Below, piece by piece: positions 41,881-48,304 of a stretch of DNA of 49,748 nt. Numbering within the stretch: position 1 is the stretch's first letter; each line of letters starts with the position of its first letter. The notes under the pieces were generated by a model. That model was not told where the DNA came from. It made no database searches and was given only the letters and a program-made list of their open reading frames with translations. This DNA is from Alphaproteobacteria bacterium (GTDB taxonomy: Bacteria > Pseudomonadota > Alphaproteobacteria > Micropepsales > Micropepsaceae), in assembly GCA_019242275.1 (NCBI GenBank), contig JAFAVT010000021.1:1-49748 (forward strand), in the 5' to 3' direction. The position numbers and the translations under genes are program-made.

Positions 41881-42135
41881 ATGGTTGTTGAACCGAAGCA
41901 GCGTGAAATCTGGTTCCAGGCTTGCCGAACTGGTCGGCTACCGCTCTACAGAACTTCCACATGTCACTGGAAGGGCTGGGCTATGACAGGGGTGGCCTGC
42001 GTGATTGCGGCTGTGATCCTTTTCGGCGTGGACACGATGCACTTGGATCCGATGTGGCAGCCCATTGGGATCGGCTTACTGCTATTCATCTTCTGGCTCA
42101 TTGCGCGGCGGCATTTGGAATATGTTGATCGTTGA
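41881..42135 (+). CDS. Small membrane protein (accessory gene inside virion cluster)
   Basis: An 84-residue protein with a cytoplasmic-looking start (VVEPKQREIWFQACRTGRLP) and two membrane helices (about 35-51 and 60-76), ending RRHLEYVDR. No family recognised. It is on the strand opposite to the virion genes, and its stop is followed at once by the lipoprotein ATG (TGAATG), so they form a two-gene unit. Base composition is lower in GC than the neighbours, as for moron genes. Confidence 0.62.
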   Translation: MVVEPKQREIWFQACRTGRLPLYRTSTCHWKGWAMTGVACVIAAVILFGVDTMHLDPMWQPIGIGLLLFIFWLIARRHLEYVDR

Positions 42136-42429
42136 ATGATCGTCACACATTCCGCTGTCCGCTGTCTTCGCCTCGCGGGTGTTCTTGTGATCGGGCTGTT
42201 GGCCGGTTGCCTTCATCCGACGCAGGAAGAGACCGACATCATCGCCCAGGCAAAGGAAAAGTGCCCAAACCTCTTTCCTTACCCTGCTTCCGACTATCTC
42301 GCCTCACATGAGGAGGGCGGCTGGAAAATCCGGCACAAGACGTACACAAACGGATATCTTTTGATTGACGCCGCCCACCCCGTAACCGAATGCCACGAGG
42401 TGATCGGTGACCTGATCGAAACCTGGTAA
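42136..42429 (+). CDS. Small lipoprotein (accessory gene inside virion cluster)
   Basis: A 97-residue protein with a lipoprotein signal: hydrophobic LAGVLVIGLLAGC with lipobox LLAGC (lipidated Cys25). The short mature domain (ETDIIAQAKEKCPNLFPYPA, then EEGGWKIRHKTYTNGYLLID) contains two further cysteines. It starts immediately after the small membrane-protein gene. No family recognised. A surface lipoprotein encoded on the reverse strand of a phage cluster often blocks superinfection, but that is only analogy. Confidence 0.75.
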   Translation: MIVTHSAVRCLRLAGVLVIGLLAGCLHPTQEETDIIAQAKEKCPNLFPYPASDYLASHEEGGWKIRHKTYTNGYLLIDAAHPVTECHEVIGDLIETW

Positions 42430-42444
42430 GGTGCCGCCCTAAAG

Positions 42445-42486
42445 ATTCCGCTGCCCCTGTCCCACCGCCTTGGCCAGCAGCGCCGC
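42445..42486. repeat. Duplicated 3' end of the tape-measure gene
   Basis: A 42-base stretch matching 42647-42688 with two mismatches. On the minus strand it codes LAKAVGQGQRNL and a stop (TAG), like the real C terminus, which has TGA. The copy lies on the far side of a family B repeat from the gene. Confidence 0.85.
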
Positions 42487-42497
42487 ACATCTCATCT

Positions 42498-42622
42498 TGT
42501 CATCCCGTGCGCGGCGCAGCATGCAATGATGCGCCGCAGACACGGGACCCATCGTGCCGCTTGTTAAATGGGTCCCGCATCTGCGATGCACCGCTACGCG
42601 CTGCATCGCGCGCGGGATGACA
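42498..42622. repeat. Family B intergenic repeat (B5)
   Basis: Opens TGTCATCCCGTGCGCGGCGC and closes GCGCGCGGGATGACA, with inner GACACGGGACCCATCG and AATGGGTCCCGCATC arms. It is bracketed by the two copies of the tape-measure gene end. Confidence 0.8.
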
Positions 42623-42640
42623 GTTGGTGCTTCAATCGCA

Positions 42641-43165
42641 TCATAAATTCCGCTGCCCCTGCCCCACCGCCTTGGCAAGCAGCGCCGCCACCTGGGACCT
42701 CGACTTGAGAAAGCTCTGCGCATCCGGCGTGGTGATGTTCACCGTCACCGTCGGGCGCACCGGTGACAGATTGGCGTTGCTGGTGATGGCGCCGTTGCCG
42801 GCCGGGGTGAAAAGTTCGGGGCCCTGTTCGCCCACCAGATAGCTTTGCCCCGCCGCCACCGGCCCGCCGATGGCGCGGGCGCCGGCAATGGGCAGCAGCG
42901 CATCCGCCACCGATCCCAGCAGGCTTTCAATCGGCTGGGCGATGAACTGGCGGGCGGCGATGCGGTCGAAATCGGCCAGGATCGAGGCGGTGAGCTGGCT
43001 CATCGAGGCGCGGCCCGAGACGGCGGCGCGGGCAATGCTGTTCGACACCGCATCAAAGCTGCGGTTCACCGCGCTTTCGATGCCGGCGGCGGCGCTGCCA
43101 ACCGTGCCGGCGAAATCGGCCAGGTCCTCAGCCGCGGCGGCCAAGGGTTTGCGTGTGTTAGCCAT
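42641..43165 (-). CDS. Short tail tape measure protein (GTA gp11-like)
   Basis: A 174-residue protein with the pattern of GTA/phage short tape measures: helical start DLADFAGTVGSAAAGIESAV, the conserved FDRIAARQFIAQPIESLLG, and GPVAAGQSYLVGEQGPELFT with PAGNGAITSNA near the C terminus. It sets tail length, so tails should be short. It is slightly short for the family. The ATG overlaps the end of the chaperone gene by eight bases. Confidence 0.9.
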   Translation of the reverse strand: MANTRKPLAAAAEDLADFAGTVGSAAAGIESAVNRSFDAVSNSIARAAVSGRASMSQLTASILADFDRIAARQFIAQPIESLLGSVADALLPIAGARAIGGPVAAGQSYLVGEQGPELFTPAGNGAITSNANLSPVRPTVTVNITTPDAQSFLKSRSQVAALLAKAVGQGQRNL

Positions 43166-43304
43166 GGTTGGTGTCCGGATGCTGCATCATCAACTGGTCA
43201 AGGGCGCCGCGGCCGAGCGACGGCGGCGCGGGAAAGCGCGCTTCACACAGCGCCCGCCATTCCGGCAGCGACAGGGCCCAAAAATCGCGGGGTGAAAGAC
43301 CCAT
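43158..43304 (-). CDS. Phage tail assembly chaperone (TIGR02216/rcc01693-like)
   Basis: A 48-residue protein from ATG 43304, reading MGLSPRDFWALSLPEWRALC and then EARFPAPPSLGRGALDQLMM to the stop at 43158. LSPRDFWALSLPE is the signature of the small chaperone between gp10 and the tape measure in GTA-type clusters. The frame stays open upstream (WQRLVGIGLGVMGLS), matching the usual extra N-terminal residues, but no start codon is seen there other than the adjacent GTG at 43307. The ATG overlaps the gp10-like stop (TGATG), and the stop overlaps the tape-measure start. Confidence 0.8.
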   Translation of the reverse strand: MGLSPRDFWALSLPEWRALCEARFPAPPSLGRGALDQLMMQHPDTNHG

Positions 43305-43675
43305 CACGCCGAGACCGATGCCGACGAGGCGCTGCCAGCAAAAGGGCGGCCTTCCCGCCCCTCCGCTGCTGTGGGCGCCGCAAGACCGGCATTCTCGAAC
43401 GCTGCCGTCACGGCGCTGACCAGTTCGCCCAGGTCACATTCCAGCCGCAACACCTCGGCCGGACACAGGTCATGGCCGCCGCCCCGCAGCAGCGCCGCCG
43501 CCACAATGGCAAGATCGCCGGCCCGTGCCTGCTTCAGACGCGCCGCCACGCCGGCCAGATCCTCCAGCCCCAGCCCGCTTTCGATTTCCGCCAGGGCGCC
43601 CAGCGTCAGCAGCAAGCGATATTGCCGCCCACCCGCTTTCAGCGCCGCTTCACCGCGAATCTTGTTCACCATCAT
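43304..43675 (-). CDS. GTA gp10-like tail protein
   Basis: A 123-residue protein of the 'gene transfer agent family protein' type. It has VNKIRGEAALKAGGRQYRLL, LTLGALAEIESGLGLEDLAG, then LRLECDLGELVSAVTAAFEN. It is probably a tail assembly protein paired with the small chaperone. AGAGG lies ahead of the double ATG start. Its last 15 residues overlap the upstream-open frame of the chaperone. Confidence 0.9.
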   Translation of the reverse strand: MMVNKIRGEAALKAGGRQYRLLLTLGALAEIESGLGLEDLAGVAARLKQARAGDLAIVAAALLRGGGHDLCPAEVLRLECDLGELVSAVTAAFENAGLAAPTAAEGREGRPFAGSASSASVSA

Positions 43676-43685
43676 GCACCTCTCT

Positions 43686-43867
43686 TCTCACCCTTCGTCC
43701 CTCGACAAGCTCGGGATGAGGGCTCAGGGTGAGGAAATGAAAATATTCCCGGCCTCGCGTCGCGCTTGGTCGCGCGCCGCTGCGGCGTTCGGGCGGGCGA
43801 ATGGTCCACCGGACCTTTCGCATCTTCCGCCCTCACCCTCATGCTGAGCTTGTCGAAGCATGAGGGT
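43686..43867. repeat. Family A composite repeat (A5), inverted relative to A4
   Basis: Contains CTCACCCTTCGTCCCTCGAC, GGGATGAGGGCTCAGGGTGA, a central GC-rich unit (GCGTCGCGCTTGGTCGCGCG, then GGTCCACCGGACCTTTCGCA) and CTCATGCTGAGC...GCATGAGGG. The central unit is the reverse complement of that in A4, about 3.6 kb away. It separates gp10-like and major tail protein genes. Confidence 0.8.
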
Positions 43868-43873
43868 GTGCGC

Positions 43874-44287
43874 CTAGATTGCTGTAAAGCTGAGCGCGCC
43901 GGCCGAGGCCAGCGACAGGGAAATCTTCACTTCGCCGTCATGCGGCCCGTCATATTGCAGCGCCGTCAGCCGGAACGGGCCCTCAACCGTGCCGAAACTG
44001 GGGATCACCACCTGCCAGTTGGGCGCGCTGCCGGCGAAGAAGGCGCCGCGCAGCGCCGCATCCGACGCCGCATCCTTGAAGACGCCGGCGCCCGAGAGCG
44101 TGGCGCTTTTCACCCCGCCCGCCATCAGCTCGCGCCAGCCATCGGCGGAATCGGCGTTGGTGACGTCAATGCTGCCGGCATTGAAGGCCAGCGTCTTGGC
44201 CTTGAGGCCGGCGATGGTGGTGAAGACTTCCGGCTCGGCGCCGTCGCCGATCTTCAGCAACAAATCGCGGCCGCGTTGGGTGGTCAT
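43874..44287 (-). CDS. Phage major tail protein, TP901-1 type (GTA gp9-like)
   Basis: A 137-residue tail-tube protein. It starts TTQRGRDLLLKIGDGAEPEV, then TTIAGLKAKTLAFNAGSIDV, TNADSADGWRELMAGGVKSA and VFKDAASDAALRGAFFAG, all typical of the family. It polymerises into the tail tube. AGGAGT lies ahead of ATG 44287. The gene before it should be gp8, but only a repeat is there. Confidence 0.94.
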   Translation of the reverse strand: MTTQRGRDLLLKIGDGAEPEVFTTIAGLKAKTLAFNAGSIDVTNADSADGWRELMAGGVKSATLSGAGVFKDAASDAALRGAFFAGSAPNWQVVIPSFGTVEGPFRLTALQYDGPHDGEVKISLSLASAGALSFTAI

Positions 44288-44335
44288 AGGGGACTCCTGA
44301 AGGAAAATGCAGCAACTGTCCCACCTGTCATCCCC

Positions 44336-44460
44336 GGCGAGCATCGCATCGCAGATGCGGTGCGAGGGAAGGGGAGCCAGGGGTCGAAACGAATTAGGTG
44401 TCGAAAGTCTGGGTCCCCTTCCCTCACCGCGCTAACGCGCGGTTCGCCGGGGATGACAAG
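44336..44460. repeat. Family C intergenic repeat (C1), in place of gp7-gp8
   Basis: Opens TGTCATCCCCGGCGAGCATC and closes GGTTCGCCGGGGATGACAAG, with inner arms AGGGAAGGGGAGCC and GGGTCCCCTTCCCT. Other copies are at 45034-45164 and 47135-47273. It fills almost all of 44288-44466, where the stopper and tail-terminator genes are expected. Confidence 0.85.
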
Positions 44461-44466
44461 CGGGGC

Positions 44467-45009
44467 TTAAAGACGCATCACCCGATACGGCGCCAGCAGG
44501 GCCAGCGCATTGTCGGGCGTGGGCACCACATCGCCACCGCGATGTTCATAGAGCGTGGAAATGATTTGCAGGATCGCTTGGCTGATCGGCGACGGCACAT
44601 CGCCGGCATCGCCATAGCCGGCGGTAAAGGCGATGGCGACGGCATTGATGGGCCGCAGATTAAACGGCATTGTTTTCAGCAGCAGCCGCGAACCGGGCAT
44701 ATCCACCGTGTAGTCGCCGCTGCTCAGCACCGTGGCGCCATCATCGGGCGCATAGACCGTCACAGAAGAAACGTCTTGTAGCGGCGGTAGCGGGATGGCG
44801 ATGCACGATGCAGCGTGGTCCCGCCACAGCGTCCAATGTTGGGTGACAAAGGCGCGGCCGGTATGGGCCTCCGCCCGCGCCCGCGCCGCCGGAATCAGCG
44901 ACGCAATCAGGTCATCCTCATCAGCGCCGCTTTCCACCCGCAGCCAGGCCTTGGCTTCAGCCAGCGTCACCGGCTTGGTCGCAGGCGGGGTGGTCAGTTC
45001 AAGGGACAT
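44467..45009 (-). CDS. Head-tail connector/adaptor protein (GTA gp6-like)
   Basis: A 180-residue adaptor of the phage gp6-like/DUF-type head-tail connector family. It shows PVTLAEAKAWLRVESGADED, DLIASLIPAARARAEAHTGR, the QHWTLWRD strand and INAVAIAFTAGYGDAGDVPS near the C terminus. It docks onto the portal ring. The ATG at 45009 (MSLELTTPP) is preferred to an upstream frame that begins in the neighbouring repeat. Confidence 0.92.
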   Translation of the reverse strand: MSLELTTPPATKPVTLAEAKAWLRVESGADEDDLIASLIPAARARAEAHTGRAFVTQHWTLWRDHAASCIAIPLPPLQDVSSVTVYAPDDGATVLSSGDYTVDMPGSRLLLKTMPFNLRPINAVAIAFTAGYGDAGDVPSPISQAILQIISTLYEHRGGDVVPTPDNALALLAPYRVMRL

Positions 45010-45033
45010 GGATGTTTTCCCGTTGCACCTCAT

Positions 45034-45164
45034 TGTCATCCCCGGCGAGCATCGCGGGAGCGATGCGAGGGAAGGGGACCCAGACTGTTGAAATGCGTTA
45101 GGTGTCGAAAGCCTGGTTCCCCTTCCCTCACCGCGCTAACGCGCGGTTCGCCGGGGATGACAAG
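45034..45164. repeat. Family C intergenic repeat (C2)
   Basis: Nearly the same as C1: opens TGTCATCCCCGGCGAGCATC, closes CGGTTCGCCGGGGATGACAA, with GCGAGGGAAGGGGACCCAGA and CCCCTTCCCTCACCGC inside. Between major capsid and connector genes. Confidence 0.85.
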
Positions 45165-45192
45165 GTGGAGCGCTACGAATTCCAGAGGCCGT

Positions 45193-45230
45193 CCTCCCCT
45201 TCGTGCGCGCAAGCGCACAGGAAGGGGAGG
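45193..45230. repeat. Hairpin CCTCCCCTTC...GAAGGGGAGG between capsid and connector genes
   Basis: Ten-base perfect arms enclose the inner palindrome GTGCGCGCAAGCGCAC. It lies between C2 and the major capsid stop and could terminate or stabilise the capsid transcript. Confidence 0.65.
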
Positions 45231-45286
45231 TGCCCGTAGCTGGCCAGGCGAAGCCGATTAAGCCAGCGAAGGGCGGAGGGGTTCAC

Positions 45287-46534
45287 TTAAGAAGCCGCAA
45301 ACTTCATCAGCTTGATCGCCTCAAAATTCTGCACCCCGCCGCCGACGCGCTTGGTGGTGTAGAACAGCACATAGGGCTTGGCGCTGTAGGGATCGCGCAG
45401 CACCCGCACCCCCACCCGGTCCACCACCAGATAGCCGCGGGCAAAATCGCCAAAGGCAATGGCATAGGCATTGGCGGCGATGTCGGGCATGTCTTCCACC
45501 TCCGTGACCGGATAACCGAAGATGGTGGCGGGCTGGCCGGCGGCAATGCCGGGCTGCCACAGATAATTGCCCGCCGAGTCCTTGAACTTGCGGATGGTGC
45601 TTTCGCTTTTGCGGTTCATCACCCAATGGGCATTGGCGCGATAGGATTGCTTGACCGCATAGGCCAGGTTGATCAGGGCATCGGCCGGACCGTCGGCATC
45701 AGCCAGGAATGCGCCGGCGGCGCCGGACGCGACATAGCCGATATTGCCCCAGCTCCAGCTTGCCTCCGCCACATTGGTGTAGTGCAGGAAACCCTTGGGC
45801 TGGCCGCTGCCCGTGCCGTTCACAAACGCGGCGCCTTCCTGTTCGGTAAAGACGGTGCGCACTTCTTCCGCCAACCACTGCTCGATATCCACTTGCGAAT
45901 CGTCCAGCAGCGTCTGGGTGGCGGCCGGCATGGCGTAAAGCTCCATCGCCGGGAAATCCAGCGCCGCCAAGGTTGGCGTGGTGGTGGGGGCGGAGATGGC
46001 ATCGGTTTCGCCGGTCCAGCCCGACGCGGCGCCGGCGGTGACAATGGGTTTGCGGTAAGTGCCGCCGCCGATCTGGCGCACGGTGGCCAACCCACGAATG
46101 GGCGAAGTCTTTGCCAGCACCCGGTCAATGGTGCGCTCCATCTCCAGCGGCACGGTATAGCCGCCATCGGCATTGGAGCCTTCGCTCATCGCCTTCAATT
46201 CCAGCAGCCCGCCGGCATCGCCATGGCGGACATAGGCGTTGAAGGCCTGCTTGTGTTCCTGGCCGCGACTGTCGGCCTGTTTCCGGTCGCCCGCCAGCGA
46301 CGGCCGCGCCGCCTCCAGCATCAGCGTGTCAAGCCGGCGCTGCTGCGCTTCCAGCGCCGTATTGATGCGGTCCACCTTCTCGTCCAGCACCACATCGGCG
46401 GCGCGCTTTTCCAGCCCCTTCAGCCGCTCGTCATTGCTTTGCTTGAAGGCTTCGAAGCCGGCGAGGAAATCCTCGAAGGCGCGCTTTACTTCCAGACTGT
46501 TGTCATGCCCGAAAGCCTTGGATTCCAGTTCCAT
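45287..46534 (-). CDS. HK97-family major capsid protein (GTA gp5-like)
   Basis: A 415-residue capsid protein with an N-terminal scaffolding coiled coil (about 10-75) that the prohead protease should remove. The mature shell domain has GGYTVPLEMERTIDRVLAKT, SPIRGLATVRQIGGGTYRKP, AATQTLLDDSQVDIEQWLAE and AAFVNGTGSGQPKGFLHYTN. It builds the particle shell. Start ATG 46534 is unambiguous. Order protease then capsid on the minus strand is as in RcGTA. Confidence 0.96.
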   Translation of the reverse strand: MELESKAFGHDNSLEVKRAFEDFLAGFEAFKQSNDERLKGLEKRAADVVLDEKVDRINTALEAQQRRLDTLMLEAARPSLAGDRKQADSRGQEHKQAFNAYVRHGDAGGLLELKAMSEGSNADGGYTVPLEMERTIDRVLAKTSPIRGLATVRQIGGGTYRKPIVTAGAASGWTGETDAISAPTTTPTLAALDFPAMELYAMPAATQTLLDDSQVDIEQWLAEEVRTVFTEQEGAAFVNGTGSGQPKGFLHYTNVAEASWSWGNIGYVASGAAGAFLADADGPADALINLAYAVKQSYRANAHWVMNRKSESTIRKFKDSAGNYLWQPGIAAGQPATIFGYPVTEVEDMPDIAANAYAIAFGDFARGYLVVDRVGVRVLRDPYSAKPYVLFYTTKRVGGGVQNFEAIKLMKFAAS

Positions 46535-46561
46535 TCGTCATTCTCCGTTGTTGTGAAAGAT

Positions 46562-47113
46562 TCAGGCCATCGCCCGCAGCTTGGCGCCGGTGTGGCGCAG
46601 CTTCTGGGCGAGATCGCTCCGGGCGAGTTCGCCCTGCGGCCCGATGGCGGTGACCTGTGAGCCCGCCAGCAGGGGAAAGGTGACAATCGAGATTTCAAAC
46701 AGATCAATCTCGATCAGGGTGCGCCCCGCTCCGTTGCGGGCGGCGCGCACGGTGCGAAAGCCGATGGAAAGACCGTTCAGGGCCCCTTCAGCCAAAAGGG
46801 CGCGCACATCGCGGGCCTGCTCGACCTCGGCGCAAAGGCGGCCCCGCACATAAAGGCCGCTGCGGTCTTCGGCGATCTCTTCCCAGACGCCGATGGGCGA
46901 GTGCGCAAAGTGCTGATAGAGCAGCCTTACGTTGGCGGCTCCGCGCCGCCGCAAGCTGGCGGCAAAGGCGCCCGGCGCCACCACATCGCCGCCGCCATCG
47001 CGCACGCCGAACAGCGAGGCGTAGCCTTCAAACTGATCGGGACCAAGCGGCGCCAGCGTCATGGCCGTGCTTTTGCGCGCCAGCGGCCGCCTGGCGTGGG
47101 TGATAAGAGTCAT
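46562..47113 (-). CDS. HK97-family prohead protease (GTA gp4-like)
   Basis: A 183-residue maturation protease of the herpesvirus-type assemblin fold. It has FEGYASLFGVRDGGGDVVAP, His68 in LLYQHFAHSPIG and Ser116 in ALNGLSIGFRTV as probable catalytic residues, and IDLFEISIVTFPLLAGSQV. It cleaves the capsid scaffolding arm. ATG 47113 (MTLITHARR) was chosen; the longer frame begins inside family C repeat C3. Confidence 0.95.
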   Translation of the reverse strand: MTLITHARRPLARKSTAMTLAPLGPDQFEGYASLFGVRDGGGDVVAPGAFAASLRRRGAANVRLLYQHFAHSPIGVWEEIAEDRSGLYVRGRLCAEVEQARDVRALLAEGALNGLSIGFRTVRAARNGAGRTLIEIDLFEISIVTFPLLAGSQVTAIGPQGELARSDLAQKLRHTGAKLRAMA

Positions 47114-47134
47114 GATGATTGCTTTAGAAAAAAT

Positions 47135-47273
47135 TGTCATTCCCGGCCGAGCGCGGCGATCGCCGCGCGAGGGGAAGGGAACCCAGACTGGAACGACCAA
47201 GCTCGATCCAACCATTCTGGGTCCCCTTCCCTCGCACCGCATCTGCGATGCGGCGCTCGCCGGGGATGACAAG
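47135..47273. repeat. Family C intergenic repeat (C3)
   Basis: Opens TGTCATTCCCGGCCGAGCGC and closes GGCGCTCGCCGGGGATGACA, with GGGGAAGGGAACCCAGA and TGGGTCCCCTTCCCTCGC inside. Between the gp3.5-like and prohead protease genes. Confidence 0.85.
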
Positions 47274-47279
47274 AGTGTT

Positions 47280-47537
47280 TTAGCGTTGCGCCGGCCGGTC
47301 CAGCTTTGCCTCTATCCGATCTAGGCTCTGGCGAATGGCACGCACCTGTTCTTCCAGCACCGCCACCTTTTCGATCGCCGCCTGGTCGCGGGTAACGGTG
47401 GCTTCCAGGCTGGTGATGCGTTCGGCCGCCGAACCGGCCCAGAACAGGGCGCCGGCGGTCTGCAACAAAAAAGCCGCCACAAGGGCGGCTGGAATCTTTT
47501 TCTCCGGCACCGGCCGGATGAATTCGGCAACACTCAT
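47280..47537 (-). CDS. Small membrane coiled-coil protein (GTA gp3.5-like position)
   Basis: An 85-residue protein with one membrane helix (IPAALVAAFLLQTAGALFWA, about 15-34) followed by a heptad-rich coiled coil (ITSLEATVTRDQAAIEKVAV, then LEEQVRAIRQSLDRIEAKLD). A small membrane protein is usual between portal and protease in GTA clusters. Its job in assembly is not known to me. It begins 12 bases after the YkgJ-type gene stop. Confidence 0.78.
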   Translation of the reverse strand: MSVAEFIRPVPEKKIPAALVAAFLLQTAGALFWAGSAAERITSLEATVTRDQAAIEKVAVLEEQVRAIRQSLDRIEAKLDRPAQR

Positions 47538-47549
47538 GGCTTGCTCATC

Positions 47550-48116
47550 TCAACTGCTCACATCGGCGCCTTCATGCGCCATGGCATAGGGCACAAAGCG
47601 ATGCGCCGTCAGCCGCTTCAGCGTCCGCTCCAGGATTTCCTTCACCGCGCCGCGCGAAGCCCGCGCCGCCGCGTCCATCTCCGCTCCATTCAGGGGCAGC
47701 ATCGCTGCCTGCATGCCCTTCGGGCCGGGCAGGCCCAGATAGAGCGGCACACCCCGCGCCACCGCGCCGGCGACAAAATCCACAAACCAGGGCTGGCGCA
47801 CCGTCTTCAAGGGATTGTCCACCAGCATCAAATTCAAGGCCGGCTGCCCGCCAAAGCCGGGCGGCGCCTCTTCCAAGGTAATAAAGACGCCGGAGGCATC
47901 GGGCCGCCAGTCATCGGGCACCAGCTTCAGCCGCCGCCAGCCGCAGAAGAAGCGGCGGCACAGCCGCGGCCGCGTTTCGTAGATGGCGCAACCGGCCGCG
48001 GTGGAGTTGCAGCACAGTGAACCGGAAAGCTTGGTCAGCTCCGGGCTGTCAATCACCGGCACCACGCAACAGGCGTTGCAACTGCCGCATTCGCGCCCGG
48101 GCACCAGGTCTTCCAT
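47550..48116 (-). CDS. YkgJ-type zinc/iron-chelating cysteine-cluster protein
   Basis: A 188-residue protein with the CxxCxxCC motif GRECGSCNACCVVP (Cys10, 13, 16, 17). More cysteines follow in SLCCNSTAAGCAIYETRPRL and CRRFFC, then the WRPDASGVFITLEEAPPGFG region. The family is a metal-binding group of uncertain function, usually housekeeping rather than viral. Here it sits between portal and gp3.5-like genes on the virion strand, which I do not know from canonical GTA clusters. It may be a cargo gene or co-opted. The 118 bases upstream are AT-richer and could hold its own promoter. Confidence 0.88.
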   Translation of the reverse strand: MEDLVPGRECGSCNACCVVPVIDSPELTKLSGSLCCNSTAAGCAIYETRPRLCRRFFCGWRRLKLVPDDWRPDASGVFITLEEAPPGFGGQPALNLMLVDNPLKTVRQPWFVDFVAGAVARGVPLYLGLPGPKGMQAAMLPLNGAEMDAAARASRGAVKEILERTLKRLTAHRFVPYAMAHEGADVSS

Positions 48117-48234
48117 CGGCCGGACGGTATCGGCGCATTACGGAAGCGAATATGTGCGGCAGTTTAATGAACTATCGGAAAAGTTTTCGCTGGCAAGTTC
48201 CTTGAGCGCTACGTCGTTCATTTGGATTCGCCGC

Positions 48235-48304
48235 TCTCACCCTTCGACGGGCTCAGGGTGAGGAGTTTGAAAAAACCCTCATGCTGAGCCTGTCGAAGCA
48301 TGAG
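48235..48304. repeat. Family A intergenic repeat (A6)
   Basis: Two palindromes: CTCACCCTTCGACGGGCTCA + GGGTGAGG, then CTCATGCTGAGCCTGTCGAA + GCATGAGG. The second one encodes the last residues (HASTGSA) and stop of the portal protein. Confidence 0.8.

Noticed and set aside
42439-42723. Minus-strand frame that ends in the duplicated tape-measure C terminus
   Set aside because: Most of it is read through repeat B5; only the last dozen codons are gene-derived, so it is a duplication remnant and not a gene.
26547-47273. Recurrent TGTCATCCC units considered as a CRISPR array
   Set aside because: Copies are kilobases apart, palindromic and not regularly spaced with unique spacers; no cas genes are present.
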